Positions 1-13,365 of a stretch of DNA of 64,000 nt are shown in pieces. Positions within the stretch are counted from its first letter, which is position 1. The number at the start of each line of letters is the position of its first letter. The stretch comes from Nymphaea colorata (lineage: Eukaryota > Streptophyta > Magnoliopsida > Nymphaeales > Nymphaeaceae): the NCBI RefSeq assembly GCF_008831285.2, contig NC_045142.1, positions 15,937,354 to 16,001,353 of the forward strand, given 5' to 3'. A program made the translations under genes and the position numbers. The notes beneath the pieces are model-generated. The model was not told the origin of the DNA. It saw only the letters and a program-made list of their open reading frames with translations, and did not search any database.

Positions 1-3000
1 TCCAACATGTGACAGGACCTCAAACCCACACACACTGATCCATGGACCTAAATTGTTATAGCAATTATTGCCCTTGCTTGCCATCACCTTAGCTAGAGCT
101 GGTATTGTAGTCACTGCTATGGTTATTGTGCGCAACCACCTTTGGTTGAGTCTATCATATTCAAGCTCACCTATATTATAGGCATTAGCCCCTAGTTTTC
201 TTTTTGCTTAGACCTAGTTCGAGGCCACAACCTCTGAGACCATGCTAGATACTAGTGCTCGGCCTCCCTCCTCCTTCTATGGTTTCATCGATCCATATCC
301 CACCCTTGCACAACATTACCATGTATCTAGGAAGTGAGATTGCACTACAAAGAGTGAAAAAACATAATAGTTAGGGGCCAAGGGACAATTAAGCTTTAAA
401 GTCTTTATTGCTTTTTCACCCTGTTTATGTGTGCCTATGCTTGCTTAAAATGGGTTTTTAGCTAGTGAATGTTCTCATGAACTAACTTGCCTCCTTCCAC
501 TAAAGTTCAACTGCATGGCTTACTTTAAAATGTCCTCAACAAGCATAGAAATTCAGTCCTATATGTGCATTCCAGTGGAAGATAATAGTAACCTTGTTTT
601 TGCATTCATGAGCACCACCTCTAATGCACCGGCCCTCCTTGCATGGATTGTGATCCTCCACCTATGGGCACACCTTTTTCAACTTCCTTTGTTGCAGCTG
701 TACATAGTCCTCATAGGCTTAATGGATGGAGAAGTTTTACTTAACCAAAGTTGCTACTTTATGATGTTGTTTTTCATTTCTTATCATTGTGGTAGAGATA
801 ACCACTCTATGAAATTCCTTCTTGATTTACTATTATTTACTAATGAGGATATTGGAGGCTGATTCTGATGTAGCTGCATTTTTGTTCTGAAGTCTTTTGT
901 TTTATGTGTGCATACAATGGTATGGAAGACGACCATGTTCACAAATCTCTATTAATGAATTTCCTCTTAAACTAAAGCTTGCAATGTCTACAAAGATTTA
1001 GCTTGCCTTAGTATGTATATATCATTGCTAAAGATGGCCACTTTTAGATGTGATCACAAATCCTTCTTAGCTTTATCTTTGCATTACTATTTCATACATT
1101 GTTTCAAGTGGATTATCCTTCCTAAATGCTTGATAACTATCTACATGGATCAGTGGTTACAGATGCAGCATTTTTTTCAAATGATGAAATCATTTCTCTT
1201 TCGGTACCTACATATTTGTTTGCATTTTTGGTGAGTTCACCAAAGTATAAAGTGTATGATGTATATGGTTGGCAACATAGTCGACACATTTTTTATCAAA
1301 TCAGTGTGATAAAATGGATGAATATTTCACAAATAATTGCCAAGTGGATGAGTTTAAACAACTAGCATACTTCAATATACTAAGTTGTGGTTGTTGTCAT
1401 TAAATCATTAGCCAACAAATCACACATGCTTATATTCATTGCCGCTAGTAATCATAAAGTGCTTACATGCATTGCTACTAGTGGTTGAAAAAAAAATAGC
1501 CATGATATTGCCGTAATTAGATTTACTTAATCAATAATTGCCAAATAGATAATAAAAATTATAAACACTATTAGGTCATTGTTTGAATATCCTTTAAATA
1601 GATCATTTCTATTCGATGAATAGTTGTCAAAATATTTACTCCCTATAATTTCATCACTGCATAATTGTAGTTGCCATCAAACCATTGCTCAACAGTAGGA
1701 TATATATTCACTCATGTTGTTGATCACCATGAACTCTCTTTGTTGCAATACTGTAAAATATGAATGTATTCTTAAAGTGCAGTGGGCATTGCATTGGTTC
1801 CCTTATTGAAATTTAATATAATAATATGTGACATGTAAACATGATCATTTCAATTTAGTGTGATAGGCAGTTTTGTTATTATACCTAGATGGGTTATCAT
1901 TATGTTGTTGGCCTTTGGTGAAAATGCTAGTTTGTTAAATATCTCATGTTAATGATAGCAATTTGATACAACAAGTGCTATTGCCACAACAAATATCAAT
2001 CATTACCAAATGTGAAAAGTAGAAGCACAATAATTTAGATTGTTGTAATGAAGACGATTAATTAGGGTCTCATAATGAAGATCAATTTTGTTGTATCTGT
2101 CCTACCATCGAACATTTTTCTCATGCCCAAATGCCTATAATCTATGTATGATGACACCTCACAATCACAGTTCACCAAAGCTGAATGTTTGTGATAGTAA
2201 ATCTAGATTATGACAGTTCCCATTAAATTCATAGATGTGCTTTAACATATGGTTCTAAATCTATTAATTGGACTTGAGAGATTGCATTTTGGTATAGTAA
2301 ATTCTTAATAGATTGTATCATGACAACAATTTGGGTTGAGGATTTCACAATATGATGGATGGCTTAGATCATGATGATGGCTCAGAGTAGTTCTCACAAT
2401 TTAGCAAAAAGTGCCCCCTCATTTACTAGTATTTCACAACATTGCCTCCACAACTGCCACCTTGGATGCATCAGTCCTCCTTGAATGCCATCCTCCCTAG
2501 GAGCATGCCCCAATTAGGTTCCATTAATGCACTCGTACATGATTCTATCTGCATGACAAAGGAGGAATTTTTGCTTAGCAAAAGTTTCTTGGCTTTGCAG
2601 TGGTTATATGCTTCCATTGACAAGCCATAGGCAATCTTGATGAAGTATTAAAGTCCTTACTCTTTTTTGGCTCTCTCTATGTGTGCCTATTTCTACTCAA
2701 AATAAACATGTGAACATGGTAGTGAGGGCTGTTAGCACCAAGTCGTGAAAAATTTTAAGTCACCTAAAGTGCAATTTCGAGCAACATTCTCTCAACAATA
2801 TGAAAATCTGGCTCTAGACGTGTGCAAAGGATGAGGACCAAGGCTTTCCATTTCAACAAGATAGTGGTGAAGAAGACCTTCATAAAAATTCATTTCATTT
2901 CACAAAGATTGTGGTGAAGGCCCCACATTCTCACTCGATTATGGTCCATCATAACCTTTACAAAACTCCTATTCATAAAGGCCCTTCATTCTTAGTTGAT

Positions 3001-3815
3001 TACAGTTCATCATGAATCCCTCCAACCTTCACAAAACTCCAATTTGTAAAGGCCTCTCCTATTCAAACATTGAATGTAGCAGAGGATTTCATGTTTATTA
3101 TAGTTTTTGGATATGCCAATCATTTAAAGATGAAACTTTGTTTGTGCACTTGCTCAAAATTGATTAGGAGAGATGACAAAAATATTTTGAAATATCACGC
3201 AACTCTTAGGCTTGGAGGAATGGTTGTTGAGCAATTCAATTGATTGACAAATGCATATTGCTCCTTATTCAAGTAAACCATTATCTAAAAAAAATGTTGT
3301 TACTATTCGAGCAGAGATGAGAGCCAAATTCTTGAGATTTTTATGCGATGCTAGCCATGTTGAAGGGTGATTCAAGAGGAGCAATTTAGTGAAGAATACA
3401 ATCTATTTCATATCTTATTTTAAGTGTTACATTGGTTAAATCCTTATTATTGTGATAGGTTGAACCTTTCTATCGGAACATTGCATGGGAAGAGATTCTA
3501 TGGCTCTTTCTTTTCTATTTGTGTGCTTACATAAAATTGATTAGGAGAAAGAACAAATGCTCAACAACATTTATAGTCCTTGCACTTGCATTGTTCTCAC
3601 TATGAAGGAAAATACTTTCACCTTTTTATTCCTACTTTTATGAGCATCATTGTTATCATTCCCAAAACTTCCATATGCAAGACTATTTTCATGTGCATCA
3701 TTCATATAGTTGCTCTTTCATTATTGAAACCTTCAGAAGATAAAGATTCAACTTCCTTGTTATTGCTAGATTCTTTGTTGCTAGAAAATGATACATATGA
3801 CACTGTTATGAGCAA
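1..3815. other. Unassigned AT-rich intergenic DNA
   Basis: I recognise no gene or transposon domain here on either strand. The ORFs are short and have no family motif. Two places, near 385-450 and near 2640-2700, share a loosely similar context (a 'ttaaagtc' start, a T-rich run, then 'tatgtgtgcctat'). This may mean that old copies of one repeat lie in the block, but the similarity is too weak to draw boundaries. Confidence 0.5.
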
Positions 3816-4825
3816 CCATCATATGAAGTAGTTTAAGTACATGTGTACAAAAATAAATGTCTTCAATTGATAAACAATATTAACAAAAATTTATGATGTA
3901 TGCAGCAATTAAATAACAGCAATTGACAATGCAAAACCAAGTAAAAAATTGATATATGGACTTGAAACAATCATATGAAGCCGGTCAACGAGGAGGCAAC
4001 TTATAAAAGCAATAGAACCTAATATAATAAATAATATGTGGTGAGTCAGTGATGATGCAAGGAAATAAAATGACTTATTTGTGCATGGGCAAATTAATCG
4101 TCAACAACACAATGGATTAAAATGTTGCAAATAGTACATAGATGGACTATTGTTGATGGTGCTCCGTTAGTTGATACCTTGTTTTCTCATCTCCCTAACT
4201 AAGCTTAATCATTAATAGGTCCAACATTTTCTGTCATCTCCAACTATGAAACCATGTGAAGCATCTTTTGAATATGAAATAAGAATATGACGGTGTGCAT
4301 GCGATTTTGCAACAACATCACTAGGATATAGATGGGTACTCATTATTGAAGTAGTTTTAGTACACACACAATGTTCACGATGACTTATGAGACATATGAA
4401 GAACTGAACAATATCTATGAACATTGAAAACCAAATAAAGAGTTGATGTAGGGATTTAAAACAATAAAATGAAGCAAGTCATAAAAAAAGATAAATACAT
4501 CTTATAAATTTGTAGAACTTAATGCAGTAATAACGTGTGTTGAGCCAGTGGTAACCCAAAGAAATAAAAGGGAATAAGGTGACATAGCTGCATATGATGA
4601 AATTAATGTATGACAATATAATGCAACGAACTAACCTAAATAATATAGAGGTGTATTACCCATTGTTGGTGCTTCATTAGTTGACGTATTCTTTTCTTGT
4701 CTCCTCAACAGGGTGCAATTGTCAACGAGACTTACATTTTCTATAGCATCTCCAACTATGAAGCCAATCAAATGACCTTATAAATATGACTCTATAAACT
4801 GCAGGTGATTATTCATCAGTGTCAC
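3815..4825. repeat. Diverged tandem duplication, unit about 500 bp
   Basis: Two adjacent blocks read alike in order. The first begins near 3820 and the second near 4345. Shared landmarks include 'gaagtagttt.agtac', a segment with 'aaaccaa.taaa.a.ttgat', then 'ccaactatgaa.cca' near 4240 and again near 4752. The offset drifts between about 490 and 515 bp, so indels have built up since the duplication. Neither copy holds a recognisable coding domain. Confidence 0.55.
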
Positions 4826-5820
4826 TAAGAGTTGGACAAACTATTGCCATGCTAAGGGATCTTTTGTTTCTCTTTCTGTTGCTTCAACATGACTTCCTAC
4901 AATACTGTTTTTTTCATGCTTATGGTTTTTGTTTGTTTTACCAAATGATTTGATGAACCGGCCTGTCTTTTCAAATCTCTTGTCTGCTTCACCACTACAT
5001 GCACACTCTCCAATGCAATTGATCAATTTATCCACCAAGGTAATAGGTTTGATCATTAAAGAGTAAAAAAATGTGTGTTTTCAAACTCTATCCTATTCCT
5101 CACCATTGCAGGACGACTCATCAATGCAATTGATCAATTTTTCTACCAATGCAGAATAAGTCAATTGTTAATTACAAGGAAGGAAATATTATGGTAGGTA
5201 ATATCATATTGTAGGTGTCAAGGGCATTTAGGTAAAACTTGAGAAATGCATTGCAATGCATTTGAGGTAAGATGCATAAATGTATAAAATTGCATTGTAA
5301 TGTGATCAAGGCCAATTTGGTAAAGTTACTAGAAAATCATTATACAATATTCGTAGGCATTTAGGTGAAAGCCATGTGTTTAAGGGTTGACCACATTTTT
5401 TATTCATAGGCATTTACGAGAAGAGATTTTTATAATACATTACTACTTATTGTTGACATAACACACAAATCATTCCCAACATTTTATTTTTAGTCTCCAA
5501 AATTATTATTATTAGTATTTGTATTGTCATCCAAAATCATTGCTACACAAATGGTGAAAGCTGCTTTATTTGTTGCCAAACTTAAAAGTCTTTGCCACAT
5601 AGTATAAGAGCTCTTAACTTCACAAATGAACTTAGCCATTCCAAAACATAGGAAAAACAAAATGTCCAAAGCAAGTTATATGTTTATAACCTGAAATATG
5701 TAAGTACTTTTAAAAATTAAAAGAGGAGACTCTTTTGTTATCGGGATACAATTGAGAAAAATGTTATATTTTTGCAAAATGATCAAACCCTTCACAAAAG
5801 GAGGAGGATAGTCACAGAGC
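4826..5820. other. Unassigned AT-rich DNA
   Basis: No coding domain or clear repeat boundary was seen. A phrase containing 'ggcatttaggt' occurs near 5227 and 5356, which suggests a short degenerate internal repeat. Confidence 0.4.
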
Positions 5821-8800
5821 CAAGAAATTTGGCCAAGGGATCTAACTAGATAACCCTCACATTGTAAGGGGGACCACTACATATAAATGAGCCAATCTTC
5901 TAAAGCATCAACATAAAAATAAGAGTTTTTATGGGGTTATGTTCACATGTAAAATTGTTGTTGTTTCCATAGTAACCGTAAATGAGAAAAAACTTTACCC
6001 GAATCCACAAGAGATGGGACTGACTAGTCAGGAAGAGGTCTAACCATTCATGGGGCCTTGTAATCAGACTAAGGACTAGACCTTGTAGTCTAATGTCTGA
6101 GAGCTAAATGTTGTCCTTGTCTTAATCAAAGCAAACATGCCTAAGTTTGGGTAAAGATCTGGTTGTTTTAAATTTAGGTGGACCATCAAAGAAAGGACTA
6201 ATCAAAAGTAGAGGTCCAAAGAGGTACAATTCATATCCATATTCAACATAGGTCCATGCAGACATGAGCCTATGCTACAATAGTCCATGAAACTAGGCTA
6301 TACACAACCAAGATCTGGTTTCTAAGGGTTCAGGGTATAGGACATGACCCTAGGGGTCTGAATTCGAACATCAATTTGATTTTATCAAAGTTCCAATAAT
6401 TCAAATCCATGATCTATAATTTGATGATTTGATTTAAGTTTCGATGTTGATCCAAAGATCCTATTCAAGCTCAGATTGAGATTCCAATTCAAGAATCTAT
6501 ACTCAAGGATTGGTTCGAATGAACCGATAAGAATTCAGGGTTTAGGTTCTAGGGGTCATCTAAGGCTTAGATCCAAATATTTTGAGATCCATCATACATT
6601 ATAACCCAAACTTGAGATCCAATATTATCAGGATTCAACATCTTAGGTCTTGAATCCAATGTCCACAATCCTATTGGAAATATAAGGTTGAGGTTGAATG
6701 CTATCAGAGTTGGATTTAGAGATTCAAATCAATAATTATCATGGCTTAGATCCAAGGTTCAGTCAATATATTTGATACATAAGATCCATTATCCAGTATC
6801 CATTATCCAAATTCATGATCTGGTTTAGGGCCAACCGTGCAAGTGTACTTTTAGCTGGGTTCATAGGTTAAACCTTGCGAAGGCTCTAGATTTGACTAAA
6901 CCGGGTTCATGGTAGTGGGTTCAATCTCTGGTGTTAAATAGACATTGAAAGAACAAGGGTCAGACAAAGGAATCTGGTTCTAACGTTTTAGGAGCCAAGT
7001 AGAGGTTCTAAGGTTAGTATAGGTTAGGCCTTAGAAGACACAAGCATGAGTTAGCTACATCGTACTAGGCCCGCTTCTAATTTATGTACAAGCTATACTA
7101 CATGGGTGTTATGTAGATCATAATGCTTGTTTAAAGCTTGGTGCAATGCATGTCGAATTCTAAGCAATTACATTGAGAGGGAAATTTTATGCTTCATGCA
7201 ATATAAAGATTAAAACTAGAAACTGAAATTAAAACTTGAAATAAAAATAAAGAAAAAGAGAGAAAGGCACACCTTGGCCTACCCTCGAGACGGGAAAAAA
7301 AGTCTACCTAGGAAAGCAGGATATAAGTTAACTTAGGGCATGCTAGAGGAGATTTAAAATTTAAACTAGCCTAGGTACAGAACTAAACAACCTAAGTCGG
7401 GATTAAACCTACAATAACCATGCTAGAAAACATAAAGAAAAATTCCTAGGGCATGCTACTAAGAAAGCAAAAAACTAAGCAAAAAACTAAAGAAGAAAAG
7501 AAGAGAAAAAAAAAATTACCTGACCTGCAGACCTAGACCTAGACCACGACCCCTCTTGACTTAGTTGAACCTAGCTAGAGAGAACTTGTCTGAGTGCTAT
7601 TACAGCCTGAACCAAAATCTAATGCAGATCCTAAGAGCCCCAAAAAATCTAATTTTTCTTTGAGGCGAGCTCGTTAAGCACTGCTTGGAATTTTACCAAA
7701 CTTTATGTGCTAATTCAACAACTCTTAAGGTCATGCTTTAGAGGGTCGACCCCTTTTTATAGCCACCTAGAGAGAAAAACTCATCTAGGATGTTGATGCA
7801 TAACTAATCTTCTTGGACTTTGAGTCCTCTTTCATTTCAAACTTTATAATATATCAAGCATGCAACATGTATTACACAGTATTTTTGACACATGCTCGAT
7901 GGTGAACAAACATAAATTAGTTTAGATGCAGATTGAACTCTACAGAGTTTTGAAGTGTTCTACAAGTTGATTTTCTTTGATTGATTTAGAATAGAATGAA
8001 ATTGAGAGAGATATTCTAGCATAGAACTTTATAATATAAACAACATAATTCACATATTTTTTTCCCCAAAATAATGTGTCTAGATTCAATGTATCTAAAC
8101 ATTGCACCAAGATATAATTTTGAAATCCAGAGCGAGATTTGGATTTAGAGAAAGTTATAGAAAACTGATCTTGGATATGATATGTAAATCTGGATCTAAG
8201 ATGTGAGTTCTACGACCTGAAGTGAAAATCAGATATAAAGGATGCAGATTATAGAGCTGGATTTTCATGCAAAGATCTGCATTGGAGATCTAGGGCTCAA
8301 TGGGCCCTAGCTAGGTTTAATCTGAGGTACGTGGGCTCAGACTTGGTGAGTTCAAGTTCACCAGGACTAGGTCTAATTTTAGGCCAGGCTAGACACAAGC
8401 TCTATTGAGCTCAGTTAGACTAGCTCAACTCATATAATGTTCCAGGTTCCATGTAGGTTTGGCCTAGGTGTAGAACTATTGGATTTAGTTCTAACGTCAA
8501 AATTCCATCGTTTGCTTCTTTAAGACTGCATTTTTTAAAAATGATTGGTACATACATGATTCATTGCATGAATGACATGGAAAGCAATTTAGAAAGAGGA
8601 GATTTAAGGCATACCAAGCCACAAAAATACTATGTTGACGTTTATTTGATTGCAAATCATTGAAGAGACTGAGAAATTGGTGTGAATGTTGGTTAGAATT
8701 GAGCTCAAAATTTGAGCTACCCAATGAGTGGCATGCCTGCAACATGACAACCCCTTAGTGAATCTGTAGAAATGCAATTGAGCTCAATTCAGAAAGAGTG

Positions 8801-9460
8801 AGCTCAAATTGAGCACATGAAACTTCAGTAGATAATATGATCCTAGATGCAAGCTGAGTAGCTCTGCTTGAAATCAACTTGAGCTTGAACCTTGCCAAAC
8901 AAGAGATATGTTGATAGAGTGAAATTAGACATCTTAGCCTAGAACTGAAAAATGATCTGGAACTGAAAGTAACTCAGGTCTTGCTTACGTCACATAGAGA
9001 TGATCCTATCTTGAGCTTGGCAAGGGCTAACGATGTCTTGGTGACTTACAAATTGCTGATGATCTAGTCCAGTGAGTTGGCTTGGGGTAGAATGAGCTGG
9101 TTCTAAGCTAAGTGAAAGCTGTTGAGTTGACTCGAATGCTTCATGATGACTTGTAAAAGTGAGAATTATCCTAATTGAGTTAGATTTAGGCAATTCTCAA
9201 GCTTTTGGAAGTCTTTTTAGTAAAAAAGCAAATTGCCCATGTTCAATGGCAAAATGGTCATTTGGCAAGGAAGCGGACCTAACAGTCTCTATCTTTATAG
9301 ATTCTAAGTATTAGGTGCTTAAATGGGATGGGTTGAATCTGTTTTAAGTGAATGCCCCCCTACATTTACAATACATTTGGGAAATTTAGTTTAAAAATCA
9401 CATCATCATGAGGGGTAAAATGGATATTTTGGCCAAGCAAAAAATTTTGGGGTGTCCACA
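5821..9460 (-). repeat. Candidate gypsy-type LTR, minus strand (left limit unknown)
   Basis: Read on the minus strand, the block opens at 9460 with TGTGGACACCCC, a start typical of plant Ty3/gypsy LTRs. Downstream at 7751-7763 lies GCTATAAAAAGGG, a good TATA box. About 230 bp further, at about 7515-7535, an AGGTAA context resembling a 5' splice site is followed by a long pyrimidine-rich run. The order of LTR start, promoter and leader is what I would expect of an LTR. I could not find the other LTR end, a target duplication, or coding sequence, so a solo or truncated LTR is an inference. The left limit given here is arbitrary. Confidence 0.35.
7751..7763 (-). promoter_or_regulatory. TATA-box-like promoter element
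   Basis: The minus strand reads GCTATAAAAAGGG. It lies within the candidate LTR and points the same way as the LTR start at 9460. It is likely the core promoter of that element if the LTR call is right. Confidence 0.4.
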
Positions 9461-9463
9461 GTC

Positions 9464-9487
9464 TGGTGTGGGCAACTGCCCACACCA
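9464..9487. repeat. Perfect 11-bp inverted repeat (hairpin)
   Basis: TGGTGTGGGCA is followed after two bases by its exact reverse complement TGCCCACACCA. The hairpin sits three bases beyond the putative LTR terminus at 9460, in DNA that is much more GC-rich than its surroundings. Confidence 0.8.
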
Positions 9488-11005
9488 GCCTATGTGTGGC
9501 TGGAGGAGGACATGGGGGCCACGCTACCACCAATCATGTAAATGGCCACCCGATTGATTGAAAAAATTGGAAAAAAAAAACATGTACCTTGAAAATAGTT
9601 AACATGGCGAGGAGCAATATGGAAGAACCTCAAAAGAAGGGCAAAAAGCATGGACGAGGGAATCGGCATCTTTTGTTCACCACAAATGGCGAAAGTTGTG
9701 TGTGCCTATTGGTTAATGGGACATGAGTGGACGGGCTCTACCCAAGAAGTCTTGAAATTTAAGTGGAAAGAGAAAGTTGGGGGAAACCAAACGGACGGCT
9801 ATCGTTGTTGCTGCCTCTTGCCTTGCCCAAAGAGCCAATTGCAGTACTTTTCCTCCCAACGGTCACCCGAAAACAAGAGTTTAATAAGACAAGCAGGTCA
9901 AATATGGGCATGCCCCACATGATTGCAGCTCAGCGAAAAGCCTTACTCTGTCATAGAAACCCACGAAAGGGACAGCAAATGCACTGTTTCTGCGAAACTT
10001 TTGGCTAAAAGTGACATGAGGTTTAACAAGAGCCCCACAACGATTTCACATACCATGGGAGGTAGGTTAAATCAGGTAGTCTTGTGGTAGGAGGTTGAAG
10101 TAATAAAAAGACTTTCTTAAAAATTAAAAAGCCTAGGCTGATGAGGCATTTTCTTGTTAGGTGAACAAAAAAATATTTCATTCTACCCCTAATCCTTTTA
10201 GGGTACATCAGCTTCTGGTGCTTTCGGTGCCACATCGTTGGCTCCCTTTTACAACATAGGAGGTTGACACCTTATGGACTCAAAACGACAACCGGCTGTC
10301 TACTAGCCCTCTAACCATTGCACTCTTCCACTCGAGATGGGTAAAACTTTTTTTACCATAACAACTTTACATGGCTAGGAAACAAAATAACATAATGACT
10401 TTACATGGCTAGGCAACAAAATAACATAACGGATAAAACAAAACACTAAGGCTACATTCTTTCCCCCCTTGGATTGGGATATCAAATTCACAGTTAATGA
10501 AGTAGCAGCATAGGTTTTAAAAAGCATGCATTTGAGGGGCATTTCGGACACCTGTGATATGGCTTAAGAGTTTTAAGTCAAAGCCCATAATCGTGGCAGT
10601 TCAGATATCTACTAAAAGCTTGTTTTCTGTTAAACATTTAAAGATTTTTCGGAGAAGCTGCAAAAAGATGATCTTCATTCGCGAAAACTATACTGAAAGA
10701 TGAAAGATGAACATTTAATCTATGCTTCACAAAATCTCAACCCATAATTTTATACCACAGCTTGATTTTTTCAGTAAAAAAGAGAATCTTCCCGTTACCG
10801 TCTTGGGAGATATAAGTCAAATCTTGTCCATCTTTCCATCTGCCAACATCTCGTGGCCTTGCCCTTTTCTCCGCAAACTCTGATATGGTTTCGAAGTCGA
10901 GACCAAGACAACCAAGTTCGTGAACTTATTAATTCCACGATATGCCTCTAATACGAATCGGGGGGGAGAGAGAGAGATGAGAGAGGGCAACAATGGGTTA
11001 ACAAT
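9488..11005. other. Unassigned intergenic DNA
   Basis: No recognisable gene was seen. Overlapping short ORFs around 9650-10010 have no domain. The stretch includes the small duplication at 10364-10431. Confidence 0.4.
10364..10431. repeat. Tandem duplication, 34-bp unit x2
   Basis: The unit starts 'actttacatggctagg' and is followed by 'aacaaaataacataa'. It occurs at 10364 and again at 10398 with one or two mismatches. This is a simple local duplication. Confidence 0.8.
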
Positions 11006-11011
11006 CCACTA

Positions 11012-11141
11012 ACATGGGTGACAAGGTATCCCAAGAGTCATGAAAGTAACACGAGTGATAAGAGAGAGAAAGAAAGGACAAAAATAGGAAAAACAATTAA
11101 CTAAAATGGGAGACAAGGTGTCCCAAGAGTCATGAAAATAA

Positions 11142-11193
<52 letters not shown>
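11012..11193. repeat. 92-bp duplication ending in a (GA)n microsatellite
   Basis: A segment containing 'acaaggt.tcccaagagtc' and 'taacacgag' occurs at about 11021 and again at 11113. The second copy runs into an uninterrupted GA repeat at 11145-11193. Several short serine/leucine-repeat ORFs on the minus strand here are only translations of the GA tract. Confidence 0.85.
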
Positions 11194-11196
<3 letters not shown>

Positions 11197-11812
11197 CCTT
11201 CCTCCTTTTTGGCGACGGTGACCCATCAAACCATGTCCACTCGAGCATAAATATCTTTTGCTTTTGCTTTTATCAAAGGTCAAGAAGAGGTGCACCACTT
11301 GGACCACGTTTCAAGCTACATGCTATTTCCATCGCTCGAGTGAAAGACAAAGCCTTTCCTTTTTCACTCATCGCTTGAAATTTACATTCAAGTTTCCAAA
11401 ATTCCAAAATTCCCAAGGGTCCTTGTGTTTTGAGTTAGGCTGAGGGAGAGCGGAGGATTGGCCTAAGTTGCTAAGCTTCAATGGCATCATAGCTTGAAAT
11501 ATTTGGCGTACAATTTGTTTTGCGGCACAACACCACTTGAGGACGTTGTGCACCAACTGGGGACGTTGTGTCCAAAGTTTCGGCCTTTTTAGAGGGAAAG
11601 GAGGGGGGTGGCGAAGGCCTTTAGATTTTAAAAAAATTTAAAATTTATATTTAAAAAATTCTACTATAATTCTTGTTAAGGACCGTGCCACGTTTCCCGT
11701 CGAACCTGTTTAACAAATTAATAAGTAAACTTTATTGTGAATTATTAGTTTATGTCAGGAGGAGATCCACAAGTTCCAATTACAAGTGCTGACCCAACCC
11801 ATGTGTATGCGT
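11194..11812. other. Unassigned DNA
   Basis: No gene domain was seen. A phrase 'ggacgttgtg' occurs twice near 11543 and 11562. An AT-only stretch lies around 11626-11665. Confidence 0.4.
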
Positions 11813-11813
11813 A

Positions 11814-12290
11814 GGACTGTTCATGAGTGAGTTCGAGCCCAGTTAAGCCAGCTTGAACTAGCCTCGCGTGTTTTGAAAGAAACTTGAACTCAGCTCGAGC
11901 TCAACTCAAATTCGATTCATTAGCTCGAGCTCGAGTAAGCTTGAGACGAAAGTTGGTTTGAGCCAAGCCAAACATTTCATTAAAAAAATTAATTTTTTTA
12001 AAGGAAGAGGCAGCACAGAGATTAGTTCATGGAACTTCCTATATATAAGTCACCTGTACACCCATTTGAGAAATTTATTATTATTTTTATAACTTTGTGA
12101 GGCGTATTTTGTATATTTTCTTTCTCAAACTTAACCGAGTTTAACCAAGTTGAGCCCACTAAATTTGAGCTCGACTCGTTTAGGTTGTCGAGTTTATTTC
12201 TTAACTCAAACTCGATTAACAAATGAGTTGAGCTAGAATCAAGTTTATCGAGTGAGTTTGAGTGAGTTAGCTCCACTTGTTGAACAGCCC
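11814..12290. mobile_element. GAGCTC-rich inverted-repeat element, MITE-like
   Basis: The left end reads GGACTGTTCATGAGT. The reverse complement of the right end reads GGGCTGTTCAACAAGT, so the ends form an imperfect terminal inverted repeat. Both arms are full of GAGCTCGA- and ACTCGA-type words in opposite orientations around an AT-rich core, so the whole unit could fold back on itself. The base composition of the arms is unlike the flanks. No convincing target duplication was seen. A second element of the same style lies at 56187-56693. The superfamily is uncertain; hAT-like is my best guess. Confidence 0.55.
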
Positions 12291-12299
12291 ATACTATTA

Positions 12300-13365
12300 G
12301 CGGGAAGGGCAACCTTTAATGGTAATGAAATCACCCGTATCAGTTCAACAGTTCAACTTCAAATCAACCCTTTTCTTCGTGTTGGCAATGGCAATGGGTT
12401 TTTCTTCTCCTCTCCTTAGTGTTCCTCCTTCAGAGGCTCTCTCTCTTCCTCCTACTTTTGGTCGTTTAGGTTATTTTTCGTCGCTTTCTCATTTCTTCTC
12501 TGTTGTGTTCTCTTTTCATGCTTTCGTAGGTTAATTCTTGTGAAGGCAGAGTAGCATGGAATTCATGGGATGCGCCGACGGACTACAGGTTGTTTTTCGT
12601 GTCCTGTTTCAAATGCTCGGATTCCTCTGTAGGAATAGGTTTGTTTGTCTATGCCTTTCGAGGTCCTCTTCTTCTGATAATTATGTTTTTTTCTCCCATT
12701 TTTGTCATATTTCTCCCTGGGAGCTCCCTAGTCAAGCAATGTCGGAATCTTACTTTTTCCCAACTTAGGGTCTAGTTGTGGAATGAATGGTCTAGTTGCA
12801 TTCATTTGCTTGTGCACAAAATTTATATTTTTTCAGCTTTGTTTCTGGTGCGAGAGCTTTGGCATCGACCCTGTCGTGGCTGCCTACTAGTAGTTATTCT
12901 TCTTCAGCTGAGTCAGTGCAGGTTGCCACCTTGTTCTTTTCAGCTTCAATCTCTGTGGGTTCAAGCTTTCCCATGGGGAAGCCGACACGATCCTCTTGCA
13001 TGTGCTGGTTCGTGGTTACTAACACAGTTTTTTCTTTGTTTCTGTCATGCTGTTGTTCAGCACTGAACTTCGTCCTTTGGCCATTTTTATTGCTTTAAGT
13101 CGATCTTGTAAAGGCCGACTTATTTGGCTTAACCTCTTCATTTGTCTTTTCTTCCTTTGGTTGGCTCACAGTTCGACGTCGAGCTTCTTCTCCCAGATTA
13201 TTTGATAGACAGAATTGGAAGGTGCAAGTATGGAATTCAAAATGGTATGGCTACATTTGCCTTTTTTTTTTGCTGAATTTTGTCATTATATTACGCTAGA
13301 GGTAAGAAGAGCATATCTGGTCTCAAGCTGACGCTTTGATTAATTCGAGTCTGCTGGGTTTGGTT
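12300..13365 (+). other. Pyrimidine-rich stretch with short unassigned ORFs
   Basis: The plus strand is unusually rich in CT and TTC runs. It holds several overlapping ORFs, for example 12319-12534 starting at an ATG, with a hydrophobic segment early in the protein. None matches a family I recognise. The texture resembles a 5' leader of a gene or retroelement more than coding sequence. I make no functional call. Confidence 0.25.

Noticed and set aside
11009-11307. Serine/leucine-repeat ORFs on the minus strand
   Set aside because: They are translations of the (GA)n microsatellite and its purine-rich flank in several frames.
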